From: an uncultured Prevotella sp.
GTDB lineage: Bacteria > Bacteroidota > Bacteroidia > Bacteroidales > Bacteroidaceae
DNA length: 64,000 nucleotides
Assembly (NCBI GenBank): GCA_944319935.1
Contig: CALUFM010000003.1
Span: forward strand, 62,001 to 126,000
Direction of reading: 5' to 3'
Shown: positions 57,199 to 64,000 of the stretch, one piece after another
Layout of the letters: the number at the start of each line of letters is the position of its first letter
Numbering within the stretch: position 1 is the stretch's first letter
The notes under the pieces: generated by a model
What the model saw: the letters and a program-made list of their open reading frames with translations, nothing else
What the model was told of the DNA's origin: nothing
The model's database searches: none
Program-made: the position numbers and the translations under genes

Positions 57199-58239
57199 AT
57201 GAACAAACGTCTTAGGGAAAACATATCATCAGAATACTTCACTGCGGCGAACAAGCTGAAGTCGAAGAAGGCGCGGCGCAAGATTGTGGCGTATGTCGAA
57301 AGCTATGACGACGTGTTGTTCTGGCGGACGCTGCTTGATAACTATGAGGATGACACGAGATATTTCGAGGTCATGCTTCCGTCTCACAACACATTGGAGC
57401 GCGGCAAGCGTTCAGTGTTGATGAATCTCATCTACACAAAGGTCGGCGAGGACATGATTGCGTGCGTGGACGCTGACTATGACTATCTGATGCAGGGGGC
57501 TACGGAGACCTCGAAGAGCATCGTCAGCAACCCGTATGTTTTCCATACTTACGCTTACTCGATAGAGAACCTGCAGTGTTATGCCCCTTCGTTGCATAAC
57601 GTTTGCGTGATGGTGACCTTGAACGACCATGCGGTGTTCGACTTCAAGGAGTTCATGCGGCAGTACAGTGAGGCCATATTCCCCTTGTTCGTGTGGTCGA
57701 TATGGCATTATAGGAGAAGCATTTACGGGCAGTTCACCATCAAGGATTTCAACAAAGTGGTTGAGGTCGGCGGTTTCAACATCAATAATCCGGACGCGGC
57801 AATATCCAATTTGCGCAACAAGGTGTGGAAGAAGGCGAACTGGCTTTGCAAGAAGCATCCTGACGCCAAGGAGTCGTATTTGGCCTTGAAGCGTGAGTTG
57901 ATAAGCCTTGGCGTTACGCCTGACACGACGTATCTTTACATCCAGGGTCACCATTTGTTTGACAAGGTGGTGATGCCGATAATGACCAAGGTGTGCGGTA
58001 TGCTGATACGTGAGCGTGAAGCCGAGATACGCAGGCAGGCGGTGCATTCTACCCAGATGCGTAACGAGCTGTCTTGTTACTCGCACAGCGTGCAGGACAT
58101 AGAGCAGATGTTGAAGAAGAATGTCGGTTATGTGTTCTCTTTGCCTTTCGGAAAGATGAAAGAAGACATGGAGCGGTTCTTGTCCAAGAATGAGGAAAGC
58201 GGGCAACCGAAGCCAGATGAAGCCGCAAAAGAGGCGTGA
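57199..58239 (+). CDS. DUF4435 (TOPRIM) protein, AriB-like
   Basis: The 346-residue protein has an N-terminal TOPRIM-like domain with the conserved Glu in IVAYVESYDDVLFWR (residues about 28-42) and the Asp-x-Asp in MIACVDADYDYLM (about 90-102). YSIENLQCY and a helical C-terminal half follow. In PARIS systems the DUF4435 partner is a toxin nuclease released by the ATPase on sensing phage anti-restriction proteins. Here the catalytic triad-like residues look intact. Function in this organism is inferred only from family and gene order. Confidence 0.8.
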   Translation: MNKRLRENISSEYFTAANKLKSKKARRKIVAYVESYDDVLFWRTLLDNYEDDTRYFEVMLPSHNTLERGKRSVLMNLIYTKVGEDMIACVDADYDYLMQGATETSKSIVSNPYVFHTYAYSIENLQCYAPSLHNVCVMVTLNDHAVFDFKEFMRQYSEAIFPLFVWSIWHYRRSIYGQFTIKDFNKVVEVGGFNINNPDAAISNLRNKVWKKANWLCKKHPDAKESYLALKRELISLGVTPDTTYLYIQGHHLFDKVVMPIMTKVCGMLIREREAEIRRQAVHSTQMRNELSCYSHSVQDIEQMLKKNVGYVFSLPFGKMKEDMERFLSKNEESGQPKPDEAAKEA

Positions 58240-58263
58240 ACGAAAGGCTCTTTTGCGGCTTCA
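58218..58263. terminator. Bidirectional terminator between the DUF4435 gene and manA
   Basis: A perfect 16-bp stem, TGAAGCCGCAAAAGAG / CTCTTTTGCGGCTTCA, with a 14-nt loop overlaps the last codons of the plus-strand gene and lies between two convergent genes. Confidence 0.75.
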
Positions 58264-58284
58264 TGTTGTTGCATGCCGTCGGGT

Positions 58285-59250
58285 TTATATGTAAGTTTCA
58301 AGAAACTTTATTGTTCCGCTAACGTTGATTGTGCTTGTCGAGGCCGGCACAAGCATCGTTTCGCCTTCTGAGAGCGTTGTGGTGTTGCCCTCGTTGTCGG
58401 TGAACGTGCCTTCGCCTTTCAGTCCGATGATGATTACGAAGCTGTCAAGCTCGCTGTAGTCAAGCGTCATCGGTTCGTCAAGGTCATATACGGCTGTGCT
58501 GAAATGCTTGCAATTTACAAGCTGGACACCCTGGTTCTTTTCGGGAACATAGTGTGTGCGGTAGTCTTTTTGCACAGTGTAGTCGATGCATTCCGCAGCC
58601 TCTTGCGTGTGCAGTTCGCGCAGGTTGCCGTCCTTGTCGCGGCGGTTGTAGTCGTAGATGCGGTAAGTCGTGTCCGAGGTTTGCTGTATTTCAGCCAAGA
58701 AGCATCCTTGGCAGATGCTGTGTATGCGCCCTGACGGTATGAAGAAACAGTCCCCTTCCTTTACAGGGAACGATGCGATGGCGTCACAGATAGTGCCGTC
58801 TGCCACCATCTGCTTGTATTTCTCGGGGCTTATTTCATGCTTCAGGCCGCAAAGCAACTTCGCATCCGGTTCTGATTCCATGATGTACCACATCTCCGTT
58901 TTGCCGTTTTTCAGTCCCTTCCGTTTTGCCTGTTCGTCGTTGGGATGTACCTGTATTGACAGGTCTTGGCGTGCGTCGATGAACTTTACGAGCAGCGGAA
59001 AGTCGTTGCCGAAGCGTTTGTAGTTGTCCGCTCCGACAAGTTCCTCTTTCATCTCGGCGGCGATTTCATGTATCGTCTTGCCTTTGTGGGGGCCGTTTTC
59101 CGCCACGCTTTCGCTTCCCTTGACGTCTGATATTTCCCAGCTTTCGCCGATGTTGTTGTCAGTGTTGTCGTTGATGTGCTTGAATTCAGCTATTTTCCCG
59201 CCGCCCCAGATTGTCTGTTTCAGCATCGGTTTGAATTTTATCGGTTGCAT
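58285..59250 (-). CDS. manA: Mannose-6-phosphate isomerase (class I)
   Basis: It interconverts mannose-6-phosphate and fructose-6-phosphate. The 321-residue cupin enzyme shows the zinc-binding and catalytic motifs LVKFIDARQDLSIQVHPND (His ligand), KTEMWYIMESEPDAKLLCGL, FFIPSGRIHSI and QQTSDTTYRIYDYNR. The short length fits bacterial class I ManA of Bacteroidetes and Firmicutes. It is convergent with the DUF4435 gene and lies 50 bp from trkH. Confidence 0.95.
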   Translation of the reverse strand: MQPIKFKPMLKQTIWGGGKIAEFKHINDNTDNNIGESWEISDVKGSESVAENGPHKGKTIHEIAAEMKEELVGADNYKRFGNDFPLLVKFIDARQDLSIQVHPNDEQAKRKGLKNGKTEMWYIMESEPDAKLLCGLKHEISPEKYKQMVADGTICDAIASFPVKEGDCFFIPSGRIHSICQGCFLAEIQQTSDTTYRIYDYNRRDKDGNLRELHTQEAAECIDYTVQKDYRTHYVPEKNQGVQLVNCKHFSTAVYDLDEPMTLDYSELDSFVIIIGLKGEGTFTDNEGNTTTLSEGETMLVPASTSTINVSGTIKFLETYI

Positions 59251-59300
59251 GGTCTCTGTTTTTTATGTTTGTGTTGACTTCTATTCTTGTTGCCGTGTTT

Positions 59301-60758
59301 TTAGTTTTCTTTCCAGAAAGAGCGTGTGAAAAGCACTATTACGCTCAGGAACTCCAAGCGTCCCATCAGCATCAACGCCGAGCAAATCCACTTTGCGGCG
59401 TCAGGCAGGCTGCTCCACGACATCGTAGGCCCGATTTCTCCGCCCAAGGCCGGCCCCACGTTGCTTGCGCTGCTTATGGCTATGGTGATGGCGTTGGTGC
59501 TTTCTATGCCCATCATCTGGAAACAGAAGAACGCCGCGAGGCACGACGCGCCGTAGAGGGCGAGGAACACCAACAGCGTGACTTGCGATTGGTAAGGGAT
59601 GTTGCCGCCGTTGAGTTTCACGGGTATGATGGCTCTCGGGTGGATGATGTGCTTGAATTCGTTTCTTATTATCTTGAGAAGCATCGCTCCCCTGATGCAC
59701 TTTATACCTCCGCTTGTGCTGCCGGCGCACGAGCCGAACACCATGCACACTGTCAGCGCAAACCATGTTATGTGCGGCCATGTGCCCGCATCGGTGTTGA
59801 ATAGGCCGGTCGTTGATATGAAAGAGGTCACCTGGAACAGCGCGTTCCTGAAGGCGTCGGCCACAGACGAACCGCTCCTTGTCACCAGTATGTAGGTGAT
59901 GAACAGTGTCGAGAGCGATATTACCATGAGGTAAAAGCGCAGTTCGGTGTCCTTCATGAAGCTCTTCACCTTACCCTTGAACATCAGGAGGTAGAGCAGC
60001 GAGAAGTTTATTCCCGACAGAATCATGAATATCGCCGCGGTGTAGTCTATCGCGGCGGAGTCGAAGAAAGCGATGCTTGAGTTGTGGGTGGCGAAGCCTC
60101 CCGTGGCGGTTATCGACATAGAGTAGTTTATGCTGTCGAAAACGTCCATTCCGAACAGGTAGAAACACCCGGCGCACCCTGCTGTAAGTATTAGGTAAAT
60201 CGCCCAAATCCATTTCGCCGTGGTGCTTAGCCTCGGGTGCATCTTGCTCTTGATGGGGCCTGTGGCCTCGGCAGAGAACACCTTGACGCTTCCCCCGACG
60301 AGCGACGGCAGTATGGCAATGGTGAAGAACATGATGCCCAAACCGCCTATCCAGTGGGTCAGCGAACGCCAGAACAGCAGTCCGTGGGGCAGGGCTTCAA
60401 CGTCGTCGATGACGGTTGCGCCCGTCGTCGTGAACCCCGACATCGTTTCAAGGAAAGCGTCGGTGAAGCTCGGCATGTAGCCGCTTATGACGAACGGCAA
60501 CGCCCCTATCGCGCTGAACACCACCCAGATGACCGTCACCAGCAGGTAAGCCTCGCGCCGCCCCATGCTGTTTTCAGCCCCGTAGCCCTTGTATTTCAGC
60601 AAGACCGTGGCAAGCAGGGTGACGGCTATGGTTATGACAAAGGCCATTATGTCGTCGCCGCGGTAGAAGAATGAGACGATGGCGCACGCCACCAGCATCG
60701 CCGCCTCGATGAACAGCAGCGACCCTATGACTTTGTAAACAAGCTTGAAGTTTATCAT
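59301..60758 (-). CDS. trkH: Trk-type potassium uptake membrane subunit TrkH
   Basis: TrkH is the K+ translocating subunit. The 485-residue membrane protein has selectivity-loop-like segments: ETMSGFTTTGATVI, SMSITATGGFATHNSS, TSFISTTGLFNTD and ISSASNVGPALGGEIGP. It starts 9 bp after trkA, its cytosolic NAD-binding regulator, in the operon dxs-trkA-trkH. Confidence 0.95.
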   Translation of the reverse strand: MINFKLVYKVIGSLLFIEAAMLVACAIVSFFYRGDDIMAFVITIAVTLLATVLLKYKGYGAENSMGRREAYLLVTVIWVVFSAIGALPFVISGYMPSFTDAFLETMSGFTTTGATVIDDVEALPHGLLFWRSLTHWIGGLGIMFFTIAILPSLVGGSVKVFSAEATGPIKSKMHPRLSTTAKWIWAIYLILTAGCAGCFYLFGMDVFDSINYSMSITATGGFATHNSSIAFFDSAAIDYTAAIFMILSGINFSLLYLLMFKGKVKSFMKDTELRFYLMVISLSTLFITYILVTRSGSSVADAFRNALFQVTSFISTTGLFNTDAGTWPHITWFALTVCMVFGSCAGSTSGGIKCIRGAMLLKIIRNEFKHIIHPRAIIPVKLNGGNIPYQSQVTLLVFLALYGASCLAAFFCFQMMGIESTNAITIAISSASNVGPALGGEIGPTMSWSSLPDAAKWICSALMLMGRLEFLSVIVLFTRSFWKEN

Positions 60759-60767
60759 TGCCGCGTG

Positions 60768-62111
60768 TCAGTTGAAGTATTTCTCAATCTTTGACATGTT
60801 GATATTGTGGCAGAACACCACAACAATGTCGCCGGCCTCTATCTGCGTGCCGCCCGACACCAAGTGCCCTTCGCCGTTCCTGACCAGCCCGCCGATGGTG
60901 GCTCCGTGCGGCAGGCCCAGTTCGAACACCTTTTTCCTCGTCACCTTCGAGCCTTGCTGCGCGGTGAACTCGGCCACGTCGGCGTTTGCCGTCATCAGGA
61001 ACCTGGTGTTTTTCACGTCGGCGTCAAGCATCATCTGGTAAATGTGGCTTGCGGCTATGGCCTTCTTGTTGATGATTGTGCCGATGTCAAGGCTCTCGGC
61101 CATTTTCACGTAGTCGATGTTTTCCACCATGGCTATGGTCTTGCGCACGCCCAGGCGTTTCGCCGTGAGGCACGCCAGGATGTTCGTCTCGGCGTTGCCC
61201 GTCAGGGCTACGAAGGCCTGCGTGTTCTTCACGCCTTCCTCTACCAGCAGCGATATGTCGCGTCCGTCGCCGTTGATGACCATCGCCTTGTCCGTGTCTA
61301 TCAGCTCGTTGATGCGTTCGCAGCGTTTCTCGTCGTTCTCGAATATCTTCAGGCTCATGTATTCGGGCATCATCTGCACGGCTCGTATGGCCGTGTTGCC
61401 GCCGCCCATCACCATCACGTTCTTCACGTCAACGTAGTTTTCCTTGCCCACGATTTTCCTTATGTACGGAATGTAGTTGCGCGTGGTCATGAAGTAGGCC
61501 ATGTCGTAGATTTTTAGCACGTCGTCGCCTCGCGGTATGATGGTGTCCTCGCCGCGCTTTACGGCCACGATGTGGTAAGGCGACTCGGGCTTGCACAGCT
61601 CTTTCAGCGGCTCGTCGAGGATTTCGCACGTCTGCCTCAGCTTTATGCCGAGCATCACGAGCGCGCCGTTGTGTACGTCCCAACGCTGCCTCACCCAGCT
61701 CATTTTCAGGCCGTTCACTATGTCGTGGGCGGCCAGGTTCTCAGGGTAGATGATTGAGTCGATGCCCACTTTGTCGAAAAAGTCTTTCAGTTCGGGGTTT
61801 GTGAACTCGTAGTTGTTCACCTTGGCCACCGTCTTTTTCGCGCCGAGGGCTTTGGCTATGATGCAACTGTTCATGTTCATGTTCTCGTCAGGCGTCACCC
61901 CGATGTAGAGGTCGGCGTTGCCAGTGCCGGCGTCTTTCAGGGCTTTTATGCTTGACGGCGACGCGTGTACCGTCATCAGGTCGTAGTCGCTGTTGACGTT
62001 GTTCAGGCGTTCCTCGTCTTCGTCTATCAGCACGATGTCCTGGTCGTTGCGTGACAACAGCTTGGCCAAGTGTGTCCCTATGGCGTAAGCTCCTGCAATG
62101 ATGATTTTCAT
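60768..62111 (-). CDS. trkA: Trk potassium uptake regulator TrkA
   Basis: TrkA binds NAD(H)/nucleotides and gates TrkH. The 447-residue protein is two RCK modules, each a Rossmann domain followed by a TrkA-C domain. The first starts MKIIIAGAYAIGTHLAKLLS, in which the usual GxGxxG is GAYAIG. The second starts NVMVMGGGNTAIRAVQMMPE. It follows dxs by 12 bp and precedes trkH by 9 bp. Confidence 0.95.
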   Translation of the reverse strand: MKIIIAGAYAIGTHLAKLLSRNDQDIVLIDEDEERLNNVNSDYDLMTVHASPSSIKALKDAGTGNADLYIGVTPDENMNMNSCIIAKALGAKKTVAKVNNYEFTNPELKDFFDKVGIDSIIYPENLAAHDIVNGLKMSWVRQRWDVHNGALVMLGIKLRQTCEILDEPLKELCKPESPYHIVAVKRGEDTIIPRGDDVLKIYDMAYFMTTRNYIPYIRKIVGKENYVDVKNVMVMGGGNTAIRAVQMMPEYMSLKIFENDEKRCERINELIDTDKAMVINGDGRDISLLVEEGVKNTQAFVALTGNAETNILACLTAKRLGVRKTIAMVENIDYVKMAESLDIGTIINKKAIAASHIYQMMLDADVKNTRFLMTANADVAEFTAQQGSKVTRKKVFELGLPHGATIGGLVRNGEGHLVSGGTQIEAGDIVVVFCHNINMSKIEKYFN

Positions 62112-62123
62112 CTTTTACCTTGT

Positions 62124-64000
62124 TTATTTGTTTTGGCTGTCTTGGCTGTCTTGGCGTCGCGCCCGCCTGTCGGCCGCCGTACCTATCGCTGCGGTTATCG
62201 CCGCGGCGTCGATTCCGGTGATGTGGCGCAGTTCGTCAACGGTGCCATGCTCCACGAAGCTGTCAGGCAGGCCCATGCGGGTGATGTTGGGCTTGTGTCC
62301 GTGGTCGGCCATCCATTCAAGCACGGCCGAGCCGAAGCCGCCGGCGCGCACCCCGTCTTCCACGGTTATGATTTCGTCATACTGCCGTCCTATTTCCTCA
62401 AGCAGGTTCTCGTCCATCGGTTTCAGGAAGCGCATGTCGTAGTGCGCCACTTCCGTTCCTCCGTGGCTCTTCTCGGCGTCGGCTATGGCCTTTGCTGCGG
62501 TGTTGCCTATCGGGCCGATTGTCAGCACGGCTATGCCCTTGCCGCTTTTCAGCTTGCGCCCCGTGCCCACCTTGATTTCTTCAAGCGGCTTGCGCCAGTC
62601 GGACAGCACGCCGTGTCCGCGCGGATACCTTATCACGAAAGGCCCTTTCCCGTCAAGCTGTGCCGTGTACATCAGGTCGCGCAGCTCGTGTTCGTCCATC
62701 GGCGAGGCGATGGTCAGGTTGGGTATGGGGCGCAGGGCGGCCATGTCGAACTCGCCGTGGTGGGTAGCCCCGTCTTCGCCTACCAGTCCGGCGCGGTCGA
62801 GGCACAGCACCACGGGCAGTCTGAGTATGGCCACGTCGTGTATAATGTTGTCGTAGGCGCGCTGGGCGAACGAGCTGTATATGTTGCAGAAGGGCAGCAG
62901 CCCCTCCTTGGCCATGCCCGCCGAGAAGGTCACGGCGTGGCCTTCGGCTATGCCCACGTCGAACACCCTGTCGGGCATAGCCTTCATCATGATGTTCATC
63001 GAGCAGCCCGTAGGCATGGCCGGGGTCACTCCCACGATGCGCGGGTTGGCCTTGGCCAGCTCGAGCAGCGTTTCGCCGAACACCGTCTGGAACTTCGGCG
63101 GCTCTCCCGTCTCGTCGGCCACGATGCGCTCTTCGGCGTTGATGTCGAACTTGCCCGGGGCGTGCCACACGGTGGGGTCTTTCTCGGCCGGGGCGTATCC
63201 GTGCCCCTTTATGGTGTGCAGGTGTAGCAGCTTCGGGCCTTTCATGTCTTTCAGTTGCCTCAGCACGCGCACAAGCTCTATGACGTTGTGCCCGTCAAAG
63301 GGGCCGAAATACCTGATGTTAAGCCCCTCGAATATGTTTTGCTGGTGGCTTATGGCCGATTTCAGGGCGTTGTTCAGGCGTATGATGCCCTTGCGGCGGT
63401 CGTCGTTGAGGTAGCCTTTCGAGTTGAGCCAGCGTGACGCCTTGAACCTCATGCGGTTGTAGGTCTCGTTGGTGTTCAGGCGCAGCAGGGCTTGCTTCAT
63501 GCCGCCCACGCTGCGGTCAATGCTCATGTTGTTGTCGTTCAGCACTATGAGCATGTCGTTGGGCGTGGTAGATACGTTGTTAAGCCCCTCGAAGGCCAGT
63601 CCTCCGCTCATCGCGCCGTCGCCGATCACGGCCACCACGTGCCTCCCCCCGTGCCCCGTCTTCTTGGCGGCTACGGCCATTCCGAGCGCGGCCGAGATGG
63701 AGTTGGAGGCGTGTCCGCAGACAAACGAGTCATACTCGCTCTCCAGCGGCGACGGGAACGGCATTATGCCGTGCAGCTTGCGGTTAGTGCAGAAGCGGTC
63801 TTTCCTGCCCGTCAGTATCTTGTGCCCGTAGGCTTGGTGACCCACGTCCCACACAATCCTGTCCTCAGGCGTGTCGTAGACGTAGTGCAAAGCCACCGTC
63901 AGCTCCACCGTGCCCATGCTCGAAGCCATGTGCCCCGGGTTTACTGACAGTTCCTTGAGGATGTCGTCGCGCAGCTCCTTGCAAAGCCTTGGCAGTTGCT
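62124..64000 (-). CDS. dxs: 1-deoxy-D-xylulose-5-phosphate synthase (5' end outside window)
   Basis: Dxs makes DXP from pyruvate and glyceraldehyde-3-phosphate using TPP, the entry to the MEP isoprenoid pathway. The frame is open to the right edge ([20 protein letters not shown]), so the N-terminal few residues are missing. Motifs include [15 protein letters not shown], the TPP motif [16 protein letters not shown], the transketolase segments [20 protein letters not shown] and [18 protein letters not shown], and the C-terminal domain. It heads the trk operon, so isoprenoid and potassium genes share a transcript. Confidence 0.96.
   Translation of the reverse strand, partial: QLPRLCKELRDDILKELSVNPGHMASSMGTVELTVALHYVYDTPEDRIVWDVGHQAYGHKILTGRKDRFCTNRKLHGIMPFPSPLESEYDSFVCGHASNSISAALGMAVAAKKTGHGGRHVVAVIGDGAMSGGLAFEGLNNVSTTPNDMLIVLNDNNMSIDRSVGGMKQALLRLNTNETYNRMRFKASRWLNSKGYLNDDRRKGIIRLNNALKSAISHQQNIFEGLNIRYFGPFDGHNVIELVRVLRQLKDMKGPKLLHLHTIKGHGYAPAEKDPTVWHAPGKFDINAEERIVADETGEPPKFQTVFGETLLELAKANPRIVGVTPAMPTGCSMNIMMKAMPDRVFDVGIAEGHAVTFSAGMAKEGLLPFCNIYSSFAQRAYDNIIHDVAILRLPVVLCLDRAGLVGEDGATHHGEFDMAALRPIPNLTIASPMDEHELRDLMYTAQLDGKGPFVIRYPRGHGVLSDWRKPLEEIKVGTGRKLKSGKGIAVLTIGPIGNTAAKAIADAEKSHGGTEVAHYDMRFLKPMDENLLEEIGRQYDEIITVEDGVRAGGFGSAVLEWMADHGHKPNITRMGLPDSFVEHGTVDELRHITGIDAAAITAAIGTAADRRARRQDSQDSQNK

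Noticed and set aside
62070..63227. A 385-codon open frame opposite dxs
   Set aside because: It has no recognisable domain and a His/Val/Gly-rich composition typical of antisense to a GC-rich gene; dxs motifs are continuous on the other strand.

Overview
The window comes from a Bacteroidales chromosome, most likely a Prevotellaceae-like gut or oral lineage. Core genes (mutL, mreBCD-mrdA-rodA, asnS, purB, dnaK, fba, trkAH, dxs) resemble Bacteroides/Prevotella proteins. Promoters match the Bacteroidetes pattern (TTTG, about 20 bp, TAnnTTTG) instead of sigma-70 boxes, and Shine-Dalgarno sequences are generally absent. The genus is an inference. The core DNA is GC-richer, while 21.1-42.7 kb is clearly AT-richer.

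Left core, 1-21.1 kb: partial mutL; an OmpA-family porin; tRNA-Val(UAC); a purH that encodes only the IMP cyclohydrolase domain; the cell-elongation operon mreB-mreC-mreD-mrdA-rodA; then on the minus strand guanine deaminase, asnS, an RluB-type pseudouridine synthase with a repeat-rich N-terminus, and purB; then on the plus strand a small Cys-rich secreted protein, a TonB-dependent receptor and dnaK. Several of these intergenic gaps hold long inverted repeats.

Island, about 21.13-42.65 kb: an integrative mobilizable element bounded by a 13-bp direct repeat. It has a Xis-like protein and tyrosine integrase at the left end, a replication/primase block with two frameshifted genes, and a mobilization block (MobC, relaxase with HxHxxxN). 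Next comes a phase-variable type I restriction-modification locus (hsdR, hsdM, a DUF1016 nuclease, one expressed hsdS, two silent hsdS cassettes and an invertase) with inverted repeats that could give six HsdS combinations. Divergent from it, across a 90-bp two-way promoter region with a small XRE regulator, lies a three-gene TIR / DUF4071-TPR / TIR operon that looks like an uncharacterised Thoeris-like defence system. This is the strongest novelty candidate.

Right core, 42.7-64 kb: a DUF2130 protein, class II aldolase, a likely small RNA, a 197-bp MITE-like inverted repeat, a membrane-anchored MutS-like ATPase, a receiver/PEP-synthase fusion protein, a PepSY-like lipoprotein, DUF1810, a MetY-type sulfhydrylase, a second identical tRNA-Val in opposite orientation, an EamA permease, a PARIS-like ATPase + TOPRIM(DUF4435) pair, manA, trkH-trkA and a partial dxs. 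No CRISPR array or rRNA operon was seen.
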